DNA from: Aliiglaciecola sp. 3_MG-2023
GTDB taxonomy: Bacteria > Pseudomonadota > Gammaproteobacteria > Enterobacterales > Alteromonadaceae
Direction: 5' to 3'
DNA: 64,000 nucleotides
NCBI RefSeq assembly: GCF_030548205.1
Contig: NZ_JAUORV010000004.1
Location: 277,706-341,705 of the forward strand
Below the pieces are notes generated by a model. It did no database searches and was not told the DNA's origin. It worked only from the letters and a program-made list of their open reading frames with translations. A program made the position numbers and the translations under genes. Of the stretch, positions 26,825-36,651 are shown piece by piece. Within the stretch, counting starts at the first letter, position 1. Every line of letters begins with the position of its first letter.

Positions 26825-28390
26825 TTAACCTAATTTGTCAGATGCGATGCGATAACGTGGGTCTTCATTCACGTTCATTTCCACATAATCTTGTGCCTTG
26901 GTTAGCAAATTACTGCATTCGGGGCTAATGTGACGAATATGCAATTTTTTACCCTGGACTTTGTACTTATCTGCCAAACCATCAATGGCATCCAAACCTG
27001 AAGAATCCCAGATTCGTGAATCACGGAAATCAATTACTACATCCTGCGGATCATTCTGAGGGTCAAATAAATCTCTAAAATGTAAAACCGAACCAAAGAA
27101 CAACGGCCCTTCAAGATCGTAAACCTTCCAACCATCTTCATCTGTATGAGTTTTCGCGCTAATATGAGTTGCGTGTTTCCAGGCAAAAACCAACGCTGAA
27201 ACAATTACACCAACAACGACCGCAATGGCTAAGTCGGCAGCAACGGTAATACCCGTAACCAAAAACAACACAAATGCGTCTTCTTTGTTTACCCCACGCA
27301 CGATGCGGAATGAAGCCCACTCAAAGGTGCCAATTACAACAATAAACATAACACCCACTAATGCGGCTAAGGGGATCATTTCGATTAACGGTGCGGCAAA
27401 AAGAATAAAACCAAGTAACACTAAAGCAGCGGTAATACCTGATAAGCGTCCACGACCACCTGAGTTAATGTTAATCATGCTTTGACCTATCATCGCACAG
27501 CCCCCCATACCACCGAAGAAGCCATTAACAGTATTGGCAACGCCTTGACCAACACATTCTTTGTTACCACGGCCTCGGGTATCTGTCATTTCATCTATTA
27601 ACGACAAAGTAAGGAGTGATTCTATTAGCCCCACCAAACACAAAATGACGGAGGTAGGTAAAATGATATACAGGGTTTCCATGTTCAACGGCACCATAGG
27701 CACAGTGAAGCTGGGTAATTCACCTGCTAAGGTAGCCGTCGCTTTTTGATCTTCAGGTAACATGCCTCTCACAAAATCAATTACTGTGCGCGCTTCTAAA
27801 TCTAAACCATGAACTAATAAGGTAACAGTCACAATGGCGACAAGTGAAGCCGGAACAGCAGTGGTTAGCTTAGGTAAAAAGTAAATAATAGCCATAGTTA
27901 ATGCCACTAAACCCAACATCCAATACAGCATGCTGCCTTGCATCCACTCCTGAACGCCAAGCTCATTAACTACTTTGAATTGGCCTAATTGGGCAAGAAA
28001 TATTACGATTGCTAAGCCATTTACAAAGCCCAGCATGACTGGGTAAGGCACCAAACGTATAAATTTCCCTAACCTGAAAACACCTGCGAGAATTTGCAAA
28101 ATCCCGGCCAGAATGACTGCGGCAAATAAGTATTGAATATCATGCTCAGCAACTAACGCGACCATGACCACGGCCATTGCGCCCGTAGCACCAGAAATCA
28201 TTCCAGGTCTACCACCAATTGCAGATGTTATTAAGCCCATCATAAAAGCGGCATAGAGGCCCACCATAGGCTCAACGCCGGCGACAAAGGCAAAGGCAAC
28301 CGCTTCAGGAACCAATGCCAAGGCAACAGTTATTCCTGATAGCACGTCATTTTTGACGTTACTGTCACGGTTGGTTATCAGGTCAATCAT
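26825..28390 (-). CDS. SulP family inorganic anion transporter
   Basis: The 521-residue inner-membrane protein has about 10-14 TM segments followed by a C-terminal STAS domain (about 425-515; [19 protein letters not shown]). The family signature [21 protein letters not shown] is near residues 27-47. SulP proteins carry sulfate or bicarbonate, often with sodium or protons. No carbonic anhydrase or sulfur-assimilation gene sits next to it, so the substrate is open. It is monocistronic. Confidence 0.92.
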   Translation of the reverse strand: MIDLITNRDSNVKNDVLSGITVALALVPEAVAFAFVAGVEPMVGLYAAFMMGLITSAIGGRPGMISGATGAMAVVMVALVAEHDIQYLFAAVILAGILQILAGVFRLGKFIRLVPYPVMLGFVNGLAIVIFLAQLGQFKVVNELGVQEWMQGSMLYWMLGLVALTMAIIYFLPKLTTAVPASLVAIVTVTLLVHGLDLEARTVIDFVRGMLPEDQKATATLAGELPSFTVPMVPLNMETLYIILPTSVILCLVGLIESLLTLSLIDEMTDTRGRGNKECVGQGVANTVNGFFGGMGGCAMIGQSMININSGGRGRLSGITAALVLLGFILFAAPLIEMIPLAALVGVMFIVVIGTFEWASFRIVRGVNKEDAFVLFLVTGITVAADLAIAVVVGVIVSALVFAWKHATHISAKTHTDEDGWKVYDLEGPLFFGSVLHFRDLFDPQNDPQDVVIDFRDSRIWDSSGLDAIDGLADKYKVQGKKLHIRHISPECSNLLTKAQDYVEMNVNEDPRYRIASDKLG

Positions 28391-28488
28391 TTACTACCCC
28401 AAGTTTGTTATTTTATTAATTTAGTTGTTTGATCGCACATTTTAGCAGCTAAGCCAGTACAGGTCTTTTAATGGTTTGTTAAAAGACA

Positions 28489-28519
28489 CAAAAAAAGGCC
28501 GGAAAAATCCGACCTTTTC
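28489..28519 (-). terminator. Intrinsic terminator of the FKBP isomerase gene
   Basis: The stem AAGGTCGGA / TCCGGCCTT (one G-T pair) is followed by a T run on the minus strand. Confidence 0.88.
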
Positions 28520-28537
28520 AATGGATATTTGCTATTA

Positions 28538-29158
28538 CTAAGCAACGATATCTAATAGTTCCACATCAAATACTAACGTACTGAAAGGACCAATTGCACC
28601 ACCTGCACCTTGCTCACCATAAGCTAAGTCGTGTGGTACGTGTAGACGCCATTTAGAACCAACAGGCATCATTTGTAATGCTTCTGTCCATCCTTTGATA
28701 ACTCCGTTTACTGGGAACTCAGCAGGTTCTCCACGCTCGTATGAACTATCAAATACATTACCGTTAATTAAAGTACCGTGGTAATGTGTACGTACTTTAG
28801 AAGTCGCAGCAGGTTTTTCACCTTCACCGGCAGTCAATACTTCATATTGTAAGCCTGAAGGAGTGACCGTAATTTCTGCACGCTTAGCATTTTCAGCTAA
28901 GTATGCGGCACCTTCTTCGATAGCACCTTTATGCTGTTCAGCTTTAGCAGCTTGCATGCGTTGGTGAATTTCGTTGAATGCAGCACCCAAGGTCTGATTG
29001 TCAACTTGGGGGGCTTGTTTAGCAAAAGCGTCTTCTAAGCCAGTTTTAACTGCTTCGATGTCAAGACCTTCAAATGGATTAGAAGCCAATTGTTCGCCCA
29101 TTTGGTAACCAATACCATAACTTGCTTGAAGCTCAACACTGTTATATTTTTCTGTCAC
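28538..29158 (-). CDS. FKBP-type peptidyl-prolyl cis-trans isomerase (FklB-like)
   Basis: The start is GTG 29158, which follows AGGA by 6 nt and gives the family N-terminus (TEKYNSVELQASYGIGYQMG). A start at 29206 would add an unlikely 16-residue tail. The 206-residue product has the dimerising helical domain (1-85) and the FKBP domain (about 110-206) with VRTHYHGTLINGNVFDSS and GSKWRLHVPHDLAYGEQGAG. No signal peptide is seen, so it is cytoplasmic like FklB rather than periplasmic like FkpA. Confidence 0.92.
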   Translation of the reverse strand: MTEKYNSVELQASYGIGYQMGEQLASNPFEGLDIEAVKTGLEDAFAKQAPQVDNQTLGAAFNEIHQRMQAAKAEQHKGAIEEGAAYLAENAKRAEITVTPSGLQYEVLTAGEGEKPAATSKVRTHYHGTLINGNVFDSSYERGEPAEFPVNGVIKGWTEALQMMPVGSKWRLHVPHDLAYGEQGAGGAIGPFSTLVFDVELLDIVA

Positions 29159-29412
29159 GTTATATCCTGTTTTGATTGGGAAAAGATAAAACGGCGATGA
29201 TAACATAATTAAGGTGTTGCCTTGTACCCCAAAAACTAATTGGTTAGATACAAAAAGAGTAAAATAATAAAAGTCGTAAAATAAGCATCAAAATAACCAT
29301 AAAAACTTATTCAAACGGCCTAAATATATAAGAAAGTTTTAACTTTGTACCCGAACTAAAACATATTTAATAAATAATAAATTCTAATTTGTATATTCAG
29401 TTTGGAGGATAT

Positions 29413-32037
29413 GTGAAAGAGCAACTAGCAGTTCAATTAAAGGAATCAGTACGATTTCTAGGTTCGACTCTCGGAGACACAATTAAAGCTCAGCTTGGTG
29501 AAGAGTGGCTTGAACGAATAGAGTCAGTGCGTATCGGAGGACGTAAGTCTCACTTAGGCGATACCGATTCAACTCAGCAGTTAAAAGATCTATTTGCTGA
29601 ACTTAACAATGAAGATCTTCTGACAGTAGGAAGAGCATTTTCACAATTCCTAAATTTAGCCAATATTGCCGAACAGGAATTCAATAGCATTTCCATAACA
29701 GATGACCCTGTGGAAAAGTTATTTGAACATTTAGATGACGCTAAAATCGATCAGAAAGATTTTGCGGATGCTTTCGAGCAGCTTAAAATTGACTTAGTAC
29801 TTACCGCTCACCCAACAGAAGTGACCCGTCGTACCTTAATTCATAAACACGGTGAACTGGCTCGTTGCTTACGTGAAATGCATCAAAGCATGCTTTCAGA
29901 CGACGAACGTGGCGAAATAGAAACCCGCATTGCCGACCTAATTAGTCAAGCTTGGCATACTGAAGAAATACGTTCTGTGCGCCCGACTCCAGTGGATGAA
30001 GCTCGCTGGGGGTTCTCGGTCATCGAAAACTCATTATGGGATGCCGTTCCTGCCTTTATCCGTACTTTAGATAAAAAAGTAAACAACAAATTCGGTATTT
30101 CTTTACCCATTGATGCATCACCGGTGCAATTTAGTTCATGGATGGGGGGTGATCGCGATGGTAACCCTAACGTTACATCAAAAATTACCCAAGAAGTTTT
30201 ATTATTAGCCAGAAAACGGGCGGCTAAACTCTTTGCTAAAGATATTGACGGTCTGCAAGTAGAACTGTCTATGGGTGATTGTAATCAAGCCTTAAAAGAT
30301 ATTGTCGGTGAAGATAAGCTAGAACCCTATCGAGCCTTACTACGCCCTCTTTATCATAGGCTCGCTAAAACTCAAGAAGGTATCGAAGACTTCTTAGCTG
30401 GTCACCAAGTAGATGACAGTAATTGGGTTACCTCCCAAGATGAGTTACTTTCACCTTTGTTAGTTTGCTACGAATCCTTGCATGCATGCGGTATGCAAGT
30501 AATCGCTGATGGCAAATTACTCGACACCATTCGACGAGTACATTGTTTTGGTGTGCACTTACTCAAGCTTGATATTCGACAAGATTCAGAGCGTCACGCT
30601 CAAGTATTCGGTGAATTAACACGTTACTTCGGCATGGGTGACTACATGCATTGGAGTGAAGAAGATAAGCAAGCGTTCTTATTAAAGGAATTAGGCTCAA
30701 AACGGCCATTAATCCCAGAAAATTGGGAACCATCAGCAGAAGTCCAGGAAGTATTAGATACCTGTCGTATTATCGCTAAAAACAATCGACAAGGCTTTGG
30801 CATTTATATTATTTCAATGGCAAGTTTACCCTCTGACGTACTTGCCGTGCAGCTTTTACTTAAAGATACGGGTGTGGATTGGCCTATGCCTGTTGCCCCG
30901 TTATTTGAAACATTGGATGACTTAAATAACGCCGCATCGGTCATGACCCAATTACTCAGTATTGATTGGTATCGCGGCTACATTCAAGGCACTCAGTATG
31001 TCATGATAGGTTATTCAGATTCGGCGAAAGATGCAGGGGCTTTAGCCGCTGGTTGGGCACAATATGAGTCTCAAGAAGCCTTAGTGAAACTCGCAGATGA
31101 ATTTGATACCAAGTTAACCTTGTTCCATGGTCGTGGTGGTACAATTGGCCGAGGCGGGTTACCTGCTCATGCTGCCATCCACTCACAACCTCCAGGTTCA
31201 CTTACTGGTGGTTTCAGGGTCACTGAACAGGGTGAAACAATACGCTATAAATTTGGTATGCCAGAGCTTGCTAAAGGAAGCTTAGGTTTATATGCAAGCG
31301 CGATTCTAGAAGCAATTTTGTTTCCGCCCCCTAAACCTAAACAAGAGTGGCGAGAAGCCATCACGTCCATGGCCAACGAAGGCCGTGATAACTATCGCAA
31401 GATAGTTCGTCATGATGAAAACTTTGTCCCTTATTTCAGAGTGGCAACCCCAGAGCAAGAACTTGGAAAATTGCCCCTAGGAAGTCGCCCCGCGAAACGC
31501 AAACCCACTGGCGGTATTGAAAGCCTTAGAGCCATCCCATGGATCTTTGCCTGGGCGCAAACTCGCTTAGTATTGCCGTCTTGGTTAGGGTCTATGAAAG
31601 CTGTGACTGATTACTATCAATCAGGTCAACAACAAACCATAGATGACATGTTGGAAAACTGGCCCTTCTTCCACTCGCGCTTATCGATGCTTGATATGGT
31701 GTTTAATAAAGCAGACACCAGAATAAGCAAAGAATATGATGATCGTCTTGTACCGGCTGAATTGCAGTATTTTGGTGAAGCATTGAGAACCGAGCTAGAT
31801 GAAAGCATTGAATCTTTGCTCAAATTATTAGGCCAAGAGACTGTAATGGAAACGGATCCGCGAGGAAAAGAATCCATGAGTATTAGAGCGGGTTACTTGC
31901 AACCTTTGCACTTCTTGCAAATTGAATTGTTATCTAGAATAAGAAAATTAGATGACAGTCAACACGATGCGTTATTGGAAAGAGCAATGATGGTAACCAT
32001 CGCAGGTATTGCTGTGGGCATGCGTAATACAGGTTAA
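29413..32037 (+). CDS. ppc: Phosphoenolpyruvate carboxylase
   Basis: The start is GTG 29413, directly after GGAGG; an upstream TTG at 29389 would overlap that ribosome site. The 874-residue product (E. coli Ppc has 883) carries the catalytic His in LVLTAHPTEVTRRT, the second signature GYSDSAKDAGALAAGW, the glycine loop FHGRGGTIGRGG and the C-terminus AGMRNTG-like GIAVGMRNTG. It converts PEP and bicarbonate to oxaloacetate, refilling the TCA cycle. It is convergent with mdh, which uses the same product pool. Confidence 0.97.
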   Translation: MKEQLAVQLKESVRFLGSTLGDTIKAQLGEEWLERIESVRIGGRKSHLGDTDSTQQLKDLFAELNNEDLLTVGRAFSQFLNLANIAEQEFNSISITDDPVEKLFEHLDDAKIDQKDFADAFEQLKIDLVLTAHPTEVTRRTLIHKHGELARCLREMHQSMLSDDERGEIETRIADLISQAWHTEEIRSVRPTPVDEARWGFSVIENSLWDAVPAFIRTLDKKVNNKFGISLPIDASPVQFSSWMGGDRDGNPNVTSKITQEVLLLARKRAAKLFAKDIDGLQVELSMGDCNQALKDIVGEDKLEPYRALLRPLYHRLAKTQEGIEDFLAGHQVDDSNWVTSQDELLSPLLVCYESLHACGMQVIADGKLLDTIRRVHCFGVHLLKLDIRQDSERHAQVFGELTRYFGMGDYMHWSEEDKQAFLLKELGSKRPLIPENWEPSAEVQEVLDTCRIIAKNNRQGFGIYIISMASLPSDVLAVQLLLKDTGVDWPMPVAPLFETLDDLNNAASVMTQLLSIDWYRGYIQGTQYVMIGYSDSAKDAGALAAGWAQYESQEALVKLADEFDTKLTLFHGRGGTIGRGGLPAHAAIHSQPPGSLTGGFRVTEQGETIRYKFGMPELAKGSLGLYASAILEAILFPPPKPKQEWREAITSMANEGRDNYRKIVRHDENFVPYFRVATPEQELGKLPLGSRPAKRKPTGGIESLRAIPWIFAWAQTRLVLPSWLGSMKAVTDYYQSGQQQTIDDMLENWPFFHSRLSMLDMVFNKADTRISKEYDDRLVPAELQYFGEALRTELDESIESLLKLLGQETVMETDPRGKESMSIRAGYLQPLHFLQIELLSRIRKLDDSQHDALLERAMMVTIAGIAVGMRNTG

Positions 32038-32060
32038 TTCTGGCTGAACTAGCCTGCATA

Positions 32061-32096
32061 AAAAAGCCCCTTGTAGTTAACTACAAGGGGCTTTTT
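32061..32096. terminator. Bidirectional terminator between ppc and mdh
   Basis: The perfect stem GCCCCTTGTAG / CTACAAGGGGC with loop TTAA is flanked by A and T runs, so it can serve both convergent genes. Confidence 0.93.
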
Positions 32097-32122
32097 GTTA
32101 GGTTCGGTAATAGGTTAAATGC

Positions 32123-33058
32123 TTAACCTTTTACGAATTTAACACCTAACTCAATATCGCCACGCAAACCGTCAAGCATTGAATCTTTTGCGTTTTGTTC
32201 AAATTCACTCAACTCACCGTAGGGTAGAATTTCTTCTACACCGTTAGGACCTAGTCTTACAGGGTGAGAGAAGAATACTGCGTCGTCTGAGTTGGTTTCA
32301 ACATAAGTATATTCAACCACGTTGTCGCCTTTCATAGCAGCTACTAGAGACAAACAGAATCTTGCCGCAGCTTGACCCATTGACAAAGTAGCAGATCCGC
32401 CACCGGCTTTTGCTTCAACAACTTCAGTACCAGCGTTTTGAATGCGAGTAGTTAAACTTGCTATTTCATCATCGCTAAATGTCACACCTTCAACTTGTGA
32501 AAGTAGAGGTAAAATAGTTGTACCAGAGTGACCACCAATAACTGGAACGTGCACACTAGTAGAGCTCAAACCTTTCAATTCAGCTACAAAAGTTTCAGAA
32601 CGGATAACATCAAGAGTAGTTACACCGAACAATTTGTTTTTGTTGTAAACACCCTTAGCTTTTAACGTTTCTGCAGCAATCGCAACAGTAGTGTTAACTG
32701 GGTTGGTAATAATACATGTACATGCATCAGGACAGTTATCCGCAATACCTTCAACTAGGTTCTTAACGATACCCGCATTGATATTGAACAAATCAGAACG
32801 ATCCATACCTGGTTTACGAGGTACCCCTGCTGGGATCAAAACAATATCACAACCTTGTAACGCAGTTGCTAAATCATCTTTACCAAAACCTTCAACTTTT
32901 ACGTCTGTAGGGATGTGGCTCAAATCAACTGCCACTCCTGGCACAACAGGTGCAACATCATATAAAGCTAACTCGGAACCAGCTGGTAACTGGGTTTTCA
33001 ATAAAAGAGAAAGGGCCTGACCGATACCGCCTGCAGCACCTAATACCGCTACTTTCAT
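32123..33058 (-). CDS. mdh: Malate dehydrogenase
   Basis: ATG 33058 follows AGGAG by 7 nt and gives the canonical N-terminus [14 protein letters not shown]. The 311-residue NAD enzyme matches E. coli Mdh in length (312). It has the NAD-binding glycine motif, substrate arginines in [19 protein letters not shown], and the catalytic His in [14 protein letters not shown]. It interconverts malate and oxaloacetate in the TCA cycle. It is divergent from argR, as in E. coli and Shewanella. Confidence 0.97.
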   Translation of the reverse strand: MKVAVLGAAGGIGQALSLLLKTQLPAGSELALYDVAPVVPGVAVDLSHIPTDVKVEGFGKDDLATALQGCDIVLIPAGVPRKPGMDRSDLFNINAGIVKNLVEGIADNCPDACTCIITNPVNTTVAIAAETLKAKGVYNKNKLFGVTTLDVIRSETFVAELKGLSSTSVHVPVIGGHSGTTILPLLSQVEGVTFSDDEIASLTTRIQNAGTEVVEAKAGGGSATLSMGQAAARFCLSLVAAMKGDNVVEYTYVETNSDDAVFFSHPVRLGPNGVEEILPYGELSEFEQNAKDSMLDGLRGDIELGVKFVKG

Positions 33059-33363
33059 AGTTGTCTCCTGTGGGACTATTAAATTGACGGCAAACCATAG
33101 AGTAAGCCGCATGAAAAAACAATTTATTGTGGTGAATGTTCACTATCTGTTTTGCAATATAACTCTTTTAGCCTAACATTCAGTTAGTTTTTAAGGCTTA
33201 ACAGAATATATGGGTTAGATGCTACGAATTCAATACTTAGTAGTAACTCAAAACAGACACTTTAACTATATGATATTAATGCAAAGTATTTTGCTGCTTG
33301 TAAACAAGGCTACCTACCCTGTTTAGATTGTGTCAAACTATAGCAGTTAATAGCGAGGGTGGC
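33059..33363. promoter_or_regulatory. Divergent mdh-argR promoter region
   Basis: This 305-bp gap carries the promoters of mdh and argR. ARG boxes would be expected because ArgR is usually autoregulated. I see only loose half-sites (GGTGAATGTTCAC near 33132 and CTACGAATTCAATAC near 33221) and no convincing pair. Confidence 0.4.
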
Positions 33364-33828
33364 ATGTCTAATACAAAACAAGAAGAATTGGTCAAAGCAT
33401 TTAAAGATATTTTAAAAACGGAAAGCTTTGGCTCTCAAGGTGAAATTGTTGATGCACTAACGGAACAAGGCTTTGGCAGTATTAGTCAATCCAAGGTTTC
33501 CCGTATGCTAAGTAAATTTGGCGCGGTACGCACCCGCAATGCGCGCGGTGACATGGTTTACTGTTTGCCACCAGAGATGGGAATGCCCACGGCAAAAAGC
33601 CCATTGCGTCAATTAGTATTAGATATTGTGCACAACAATGTCATGGTAATCATTCGTACCAGTCCAGGGGCCGCGCAACTAATTGCCCGCTTACTCGATT
33701 CTCTTAGCCAAAAAGACGGCGTACTAGGCACTATTGCTGGAGACGATACGATTTTTATCGCACCTGCTGACATCAGCAATATTGAAGAAACCCGTAAAAA
33801 AGTTGAAGCCCTATTTGAGAATGTTTAA
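33364..33828 (+). CDS. argR: Arginine repressor
   Basis: ATG 33364 follows GAGGG and gives [17 protein letters not shown], the usual ArgR N-terminus; a start at 33328 would add 12 odd residues. The 154-residue product (E. coli 156) has the winged helix ([20 protein letters not shown]) and the hexamerisation/arginine-binding domain with [13 protein letters not shown]. With arginine bound it represses arginine biosynthesis genes, none of which lie in the window. Confidence 0.96.
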   Translation: MSNTKQEELVKAFKDILKTESFGSQGEIVDALTEQGFGSISQSKVSRMLSKFGAVRTRNARGDMVYCLPPEMGMPTAKSPLRQLVLDIVHNNVMVIIRTSPGAAQLIARLLDSLSQKDGVLGTIAGDDTIFIAPADISNIEETRKKVEALFENV

Positions 33829-33909
33829 CGATTTTCACTCTAACAAATAGGCAGCTACCCGTTTCAACTATAAATTAAAACGTGACATTACCCTTTAGAG
33901 ATCCTTTCG

Positions 33910-33915
33910 TATAAT
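33910..33915 (+). promoter_or_regulatory. Putative -10 box of modF
   Basis: A perfect TATAAT ends only 16 bp before the ATG used here. If it is real, transcription starts close to the coding region and the GTG at 33917 cannot be the start. Confidence 0.4.
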
Positions 33916-33931
33916 TGTGAGTTGTTTAGCA

Positions 33932-35323
33932 ATGATAACTATCGAGCATTTTCATCATCCTAAATTAGCCGTAAAATCTTGGCGAATTTGTAAACATAGC
34001 GCCGTAGCGGTGTTAGGCAAAAATGGTTCAGGGAAACAATTTGTCGACCAACTTCTGTTAGGAAAATTAAATAATGCCGAATACAGCAGCTTAAATTTAC
34101 CCGCAAGGGATTTAGTTGCACTGGTGTCTTTTGAAACCTTGCAGGCCGTATATGAAAACGAATTAAAGATTGATGAAACCGATATCACCGATGAAATTGA
34201 TTTTGGCACTCCGGCAAAAGACTTTTTACCCCAAGACAAACTTGACCACCCATTTATTGCCAGCTTCCACTTAGAACATCGCCTTGATACCGGTTTTCGA
34301 CAGCTCAGTACTGGCGAGTCGCGCAAGCTGTTAATCTTAAAAGCGATATTATCTGGCGCTACCTATATTATTTTGGATAACCCATTTGATGATTTAGATC
34401 CATCATCAAGGGCGCAATTAAGTCAGGTGTTAAGTCAGCTAAAACACCAAGATATCACCTTGATTATATTACTCAGTAATCGTCAAGACATCCCAGACTG
34501 GATCACAACATTCGCGCTGGTAGAAAATAATAGTTTGCATGATTTGAGTGGATTATCAGTAAGTGATGCGCAAGCCACTATCGACACCATATTTGCTTTT
34601 GATGCACTAGATAAATCATTACTTGAGCGGATGATATCCGATAAACATAGCCACAATAAAAAACCGCTAGTGCGCATCAATAACGCAAATGTTATTTATA
34701 CCGAAAATCATGCACTCAAAGCCGCCAATTTAAGTATTGATACGTTCCAGCACACAATCATTACCGGACCCAATGGATCCGGAAAATCAACATTACTGCA
34801 ATTGGTTACCGGTGACTGTCCACAATGTTTCAGCAATGATGTCATTGTTATGGGCTATAGGCGCGGTACCGGTGAAACCATCTGGGATATCAAAAAACAC
34901 CTAGGGATAGTTTCCCCTGATATCCACCGTTCGTATCGAGTAAGCTGCAATGCATTAACCGTGGTACTGTCAGGATTCATGGACTCTATTGGTTTGTATA
35001 AAGACGTCACTTCTAGCCAGAAACAACAAGCATTAGCATGGCTAGATTTGATTGGTCTTAGGCCACTGGCCAACAGTAGCTTCAAACAGCTTAGTTTTGG
35101 TGAACAGCGTTTACTACTCATTGCCAGAGCCTTAGTTAAGTTCCCATCACTTTTAGTGTTAGACGAGCCCACACAAGGTTTAGATGAAATTAATCGGCGC
35201 TTAGTACTAGATGTGATTACCACTATTGCTAAAAAACAGTTGGCAACCATTCTCATGGTTAGCCATCGTGAAGATGAACGCTTGCCAATCTTTGCCCAGC
35301 ACAAAGAATTGCAGGCTGGATAG
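33932..35323 (+). CDS. modF: ModF-like tandem ABC ATPase
   Basis: Two ABC ATPase domains lie in one 463-residue chain. GETIWDIKKHLGIVSPDIH, RVSCNALTVVLSGF and the domain order match E. coli ModF (PhrA), a protein once linked to molybdate transport and photorepair, with unclear function. The second site is intact: Walker A GPNGSGKST near 279, signature LSFGEQ, Walker B LLVLDEPTQGLD. The first looks impaired: Walker A GKNGSGKQ (29-36) lacks the Ser/Thr and Walker B IILDNPFDDLD has Asn for the catalytic Glu. No modABC genes are nearby. An alternative start is GTG 33917. Confidence 0.88.
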   Translation: MITIEHFHHPKLAVKSWRICKHSAVAVLGKNGSGKQFVDQLLLGKLNNAEYSSLNLPARDLVALVSFETLQAVYENELKIDETDITDEIDFGTPAKDFLPQDKLDHPFIASFHLEHRLDTGFRQLSTGESRKLLILKAILSGATYIILDNPFDDLDPSSRAQLSQVLSQLKHQDITLIILLSNRQDIPDWITTFALVENNSLHDLSGLSVSDAQATIDTIFAFDALDKSLLERMISDKHSHNKKPLVRINNANVIYTENHALKAANLSIDTFQHTIITGPNGSGKSTLLQLVTGDCPQCFSNDVIVMGYRRGTGETIWDIKKHLGIVSPDIHRSYRVSCNALTVVLSGFMDSIGLYKDVTSSQKQQALAWLDLIGLRPLANSSFKQLSFGEQRLLLIARALVKFPSLLVLDEPTQGLDEINRRLVLDVITTIAKKQLATILMVSHREDERLPIFAQHKELQAG

Positions 35324-35334
35324 TCGCAAGGGTT

Positions 35335-35353
35335 AACCTACAATATGTAGGTT
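35335..35353. terminator. Hairpin between convergent modF and EEP genes
   Basis: AACCTACA-ATA-TGTAGGTT is a perfect 8-bp stem in the 28-bp gap between two convergent stop codons. It has only a weak T run, so terminator function is likely but not certain. Confidence 0.6.
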
Positions 35354-36542
35354 ATTTCAACTCAACTTCGCGCCACACTAGGCGATGATCAGATGATGCT
35401 TGTCGTTCTTCAACTAATTCACTACCTGGCTCACTTTTACTGGGCCAGAATACCCCTGAGTCGAGTATTGAAAGGCCAGCTTTAGATGGCAGCACATAGT
35501 CAACAGTTAAGCCCCACTTTGCGGTATGATATTTGGCATTAGGGTTATTCAAGGTAGACTCTTTCGCACCTGCACTTTTGGGTAATTCGTGTTGAGCAAC
35601 ACGGGGATGAGCAAGTAAATCAGCCATCATAGTGCGTTCTCCATCGCCTTCATTTGCAGATGCATTCAAATCCCCTAATATAACAAAACGCTCGCCACTA
35701 AAGCCGCCTCTGTTGCCCTTATCATCATAGATATAGTCAGCTTTTGAACCGGCGTCTAAATAATCATTCCAAAATTGAATTTCATCATGATTTCGCAAAC
35801 CATTACGATTTTCCGGCCCATCAAATACCGGAGGAGTTGGGTGACTTGCAAGTATATGAACCACTTTCCCTTCTACCTTGATGGGAATATCCCAATGGGA
35901 TTTAGACGATAATCGCAGAATTTGCGTTGCTTGAGGTGAATACCAAAGTGAGCCGTCGTCGTTCTGAATTTTCGCCAAACTATTATTCGGCATATCTTTC
36001 CACAAGAACTTTTGGAACGTTCGTGCGCCTTCTAAATCTATAGGGTAATGACTGAGTAATAACATTCCATATTGCCCAGGATAACGACCATAACCAAATG
36101 CATCATTACCTGAATTTTCTATTTTACCGTCGTTATTTAAGTCAACGCCGCTAGCAACCCCTGTGTTGACCGGAGCATAGTAAAAATATGGGTAATCAAT
36201 AGCCCGCTGCCCTTGCTGTGAAACCTGCAAATAATTGTTGATAAAAGCGTCAGGACCCAGCGACGGATCGCTGCTGTAATCAAACTCATTTAGCAGAATA
36301 ATATCAGGTCGAATTCGTTGAATAATCTGTGCAATATTTTTTATCTGTTGGTTATCGCCTGTGGCTAAATGCTTAAACAACAAAGTCGGATCATGCTGGT
36401 CTTGCTGCGCTTCTGTCCCTCGATAATTATCCGCTTCCATACTCACATTAAAGGTCGCCACTCGAATTGTTGGTTGAGAATTAGCACAGCTAACTAATTG
36501 CATTGCGATTAGCACTCCTAAGATTATCGAAAAGAACTTCAT
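35352..36542 (-). CDS. Endonuclease/exonuclease/phosphatase family lipoprotein
   Basis: The 396-residue product has a lipoprotein signal (lipobox LVSC, Cys19) and one EEP-fold domain. Family motifs visible are ATFNVSMEADNYRG (metal ligand Asn), ILLNEFDYS (Glu ligand), ILASHPTPP, LGDLNASANEGD and the final catalytic SSDHRLVW. Such proteins cleave phosphodiester or phosphomonoester bonds in nucleic acids, sugars or lipids; this cell-surface one could process nucleotides. It lies 109 bp behind the TonB receptor on the same strand, but a terminator separates them. Confidence 0.87.
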   Translation of the reverse strand: MKFFSIILGVLIAMQLVSCANSQPTIRVATFNVSMEADNYRGTEAQQDQHDPTLLFKHLATGDNQQIKNIAQIIQRIRPDIILLNEFDYSSDPSLGPDAFINNYLQVSQQGQRAIDYPYFYYAPVNTGVASGVDLNNDGKIENSGNDAFGYGRYPGQYGMLLLSHYPIDLEGARTFQKFLWKDMPNNSLAKIQNDDGSLWYSPQATQILRLSSKSHWDIPIKVEGKVVHILASHPTPPVFDGPENRNGLRNHDEIQFWNDYLDAGSKADYIYDDKGNRGGFSGERFVILGDLNASANEGDGERTMMADLLAHPRVAQHELPKSAGAKESTLNNPNAKYHTAKWGLTVDYVLPSKAGLSILDSGVFWPSKSEPGSELVEERQASSDHRLVWREVELK

Positions 36543-36602
36543 TTTTTATCAACCCGCATATTAAATACCTCGAATCTATTAGTATATCTTACCTTCAAAC
36601 AC

Positions 36603-36631
36603 AAAAAAGCCGGTCATAAAGACCGGCTTTT
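36603..36631 (-). terminator. Intrinsic terminator of the Oar-type receptor gene
   Basis: The stem AAGCCGGTC / GACCGGCTT with loop ATAAA has a T run on the minus strand, 20 bp past the receptor stop codon. Confidence 0.9.
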
Positions 36632-36651
36632 ACATTGGTTTAACTTACAAA

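Noticed and set aside
27225..27485. Plus-strand 86-codon frame within the SulP gene
   Set aside because: It is antisense to conserved transmembrane helices, with composition expected of a shadow frame.
33120..33235. Possible ARG boxes in the mdh-argR gap
   Set aside because: Only loose half-sites are visible; no pair with the proper 18-bp layout and 3-bp spacing could be supported.
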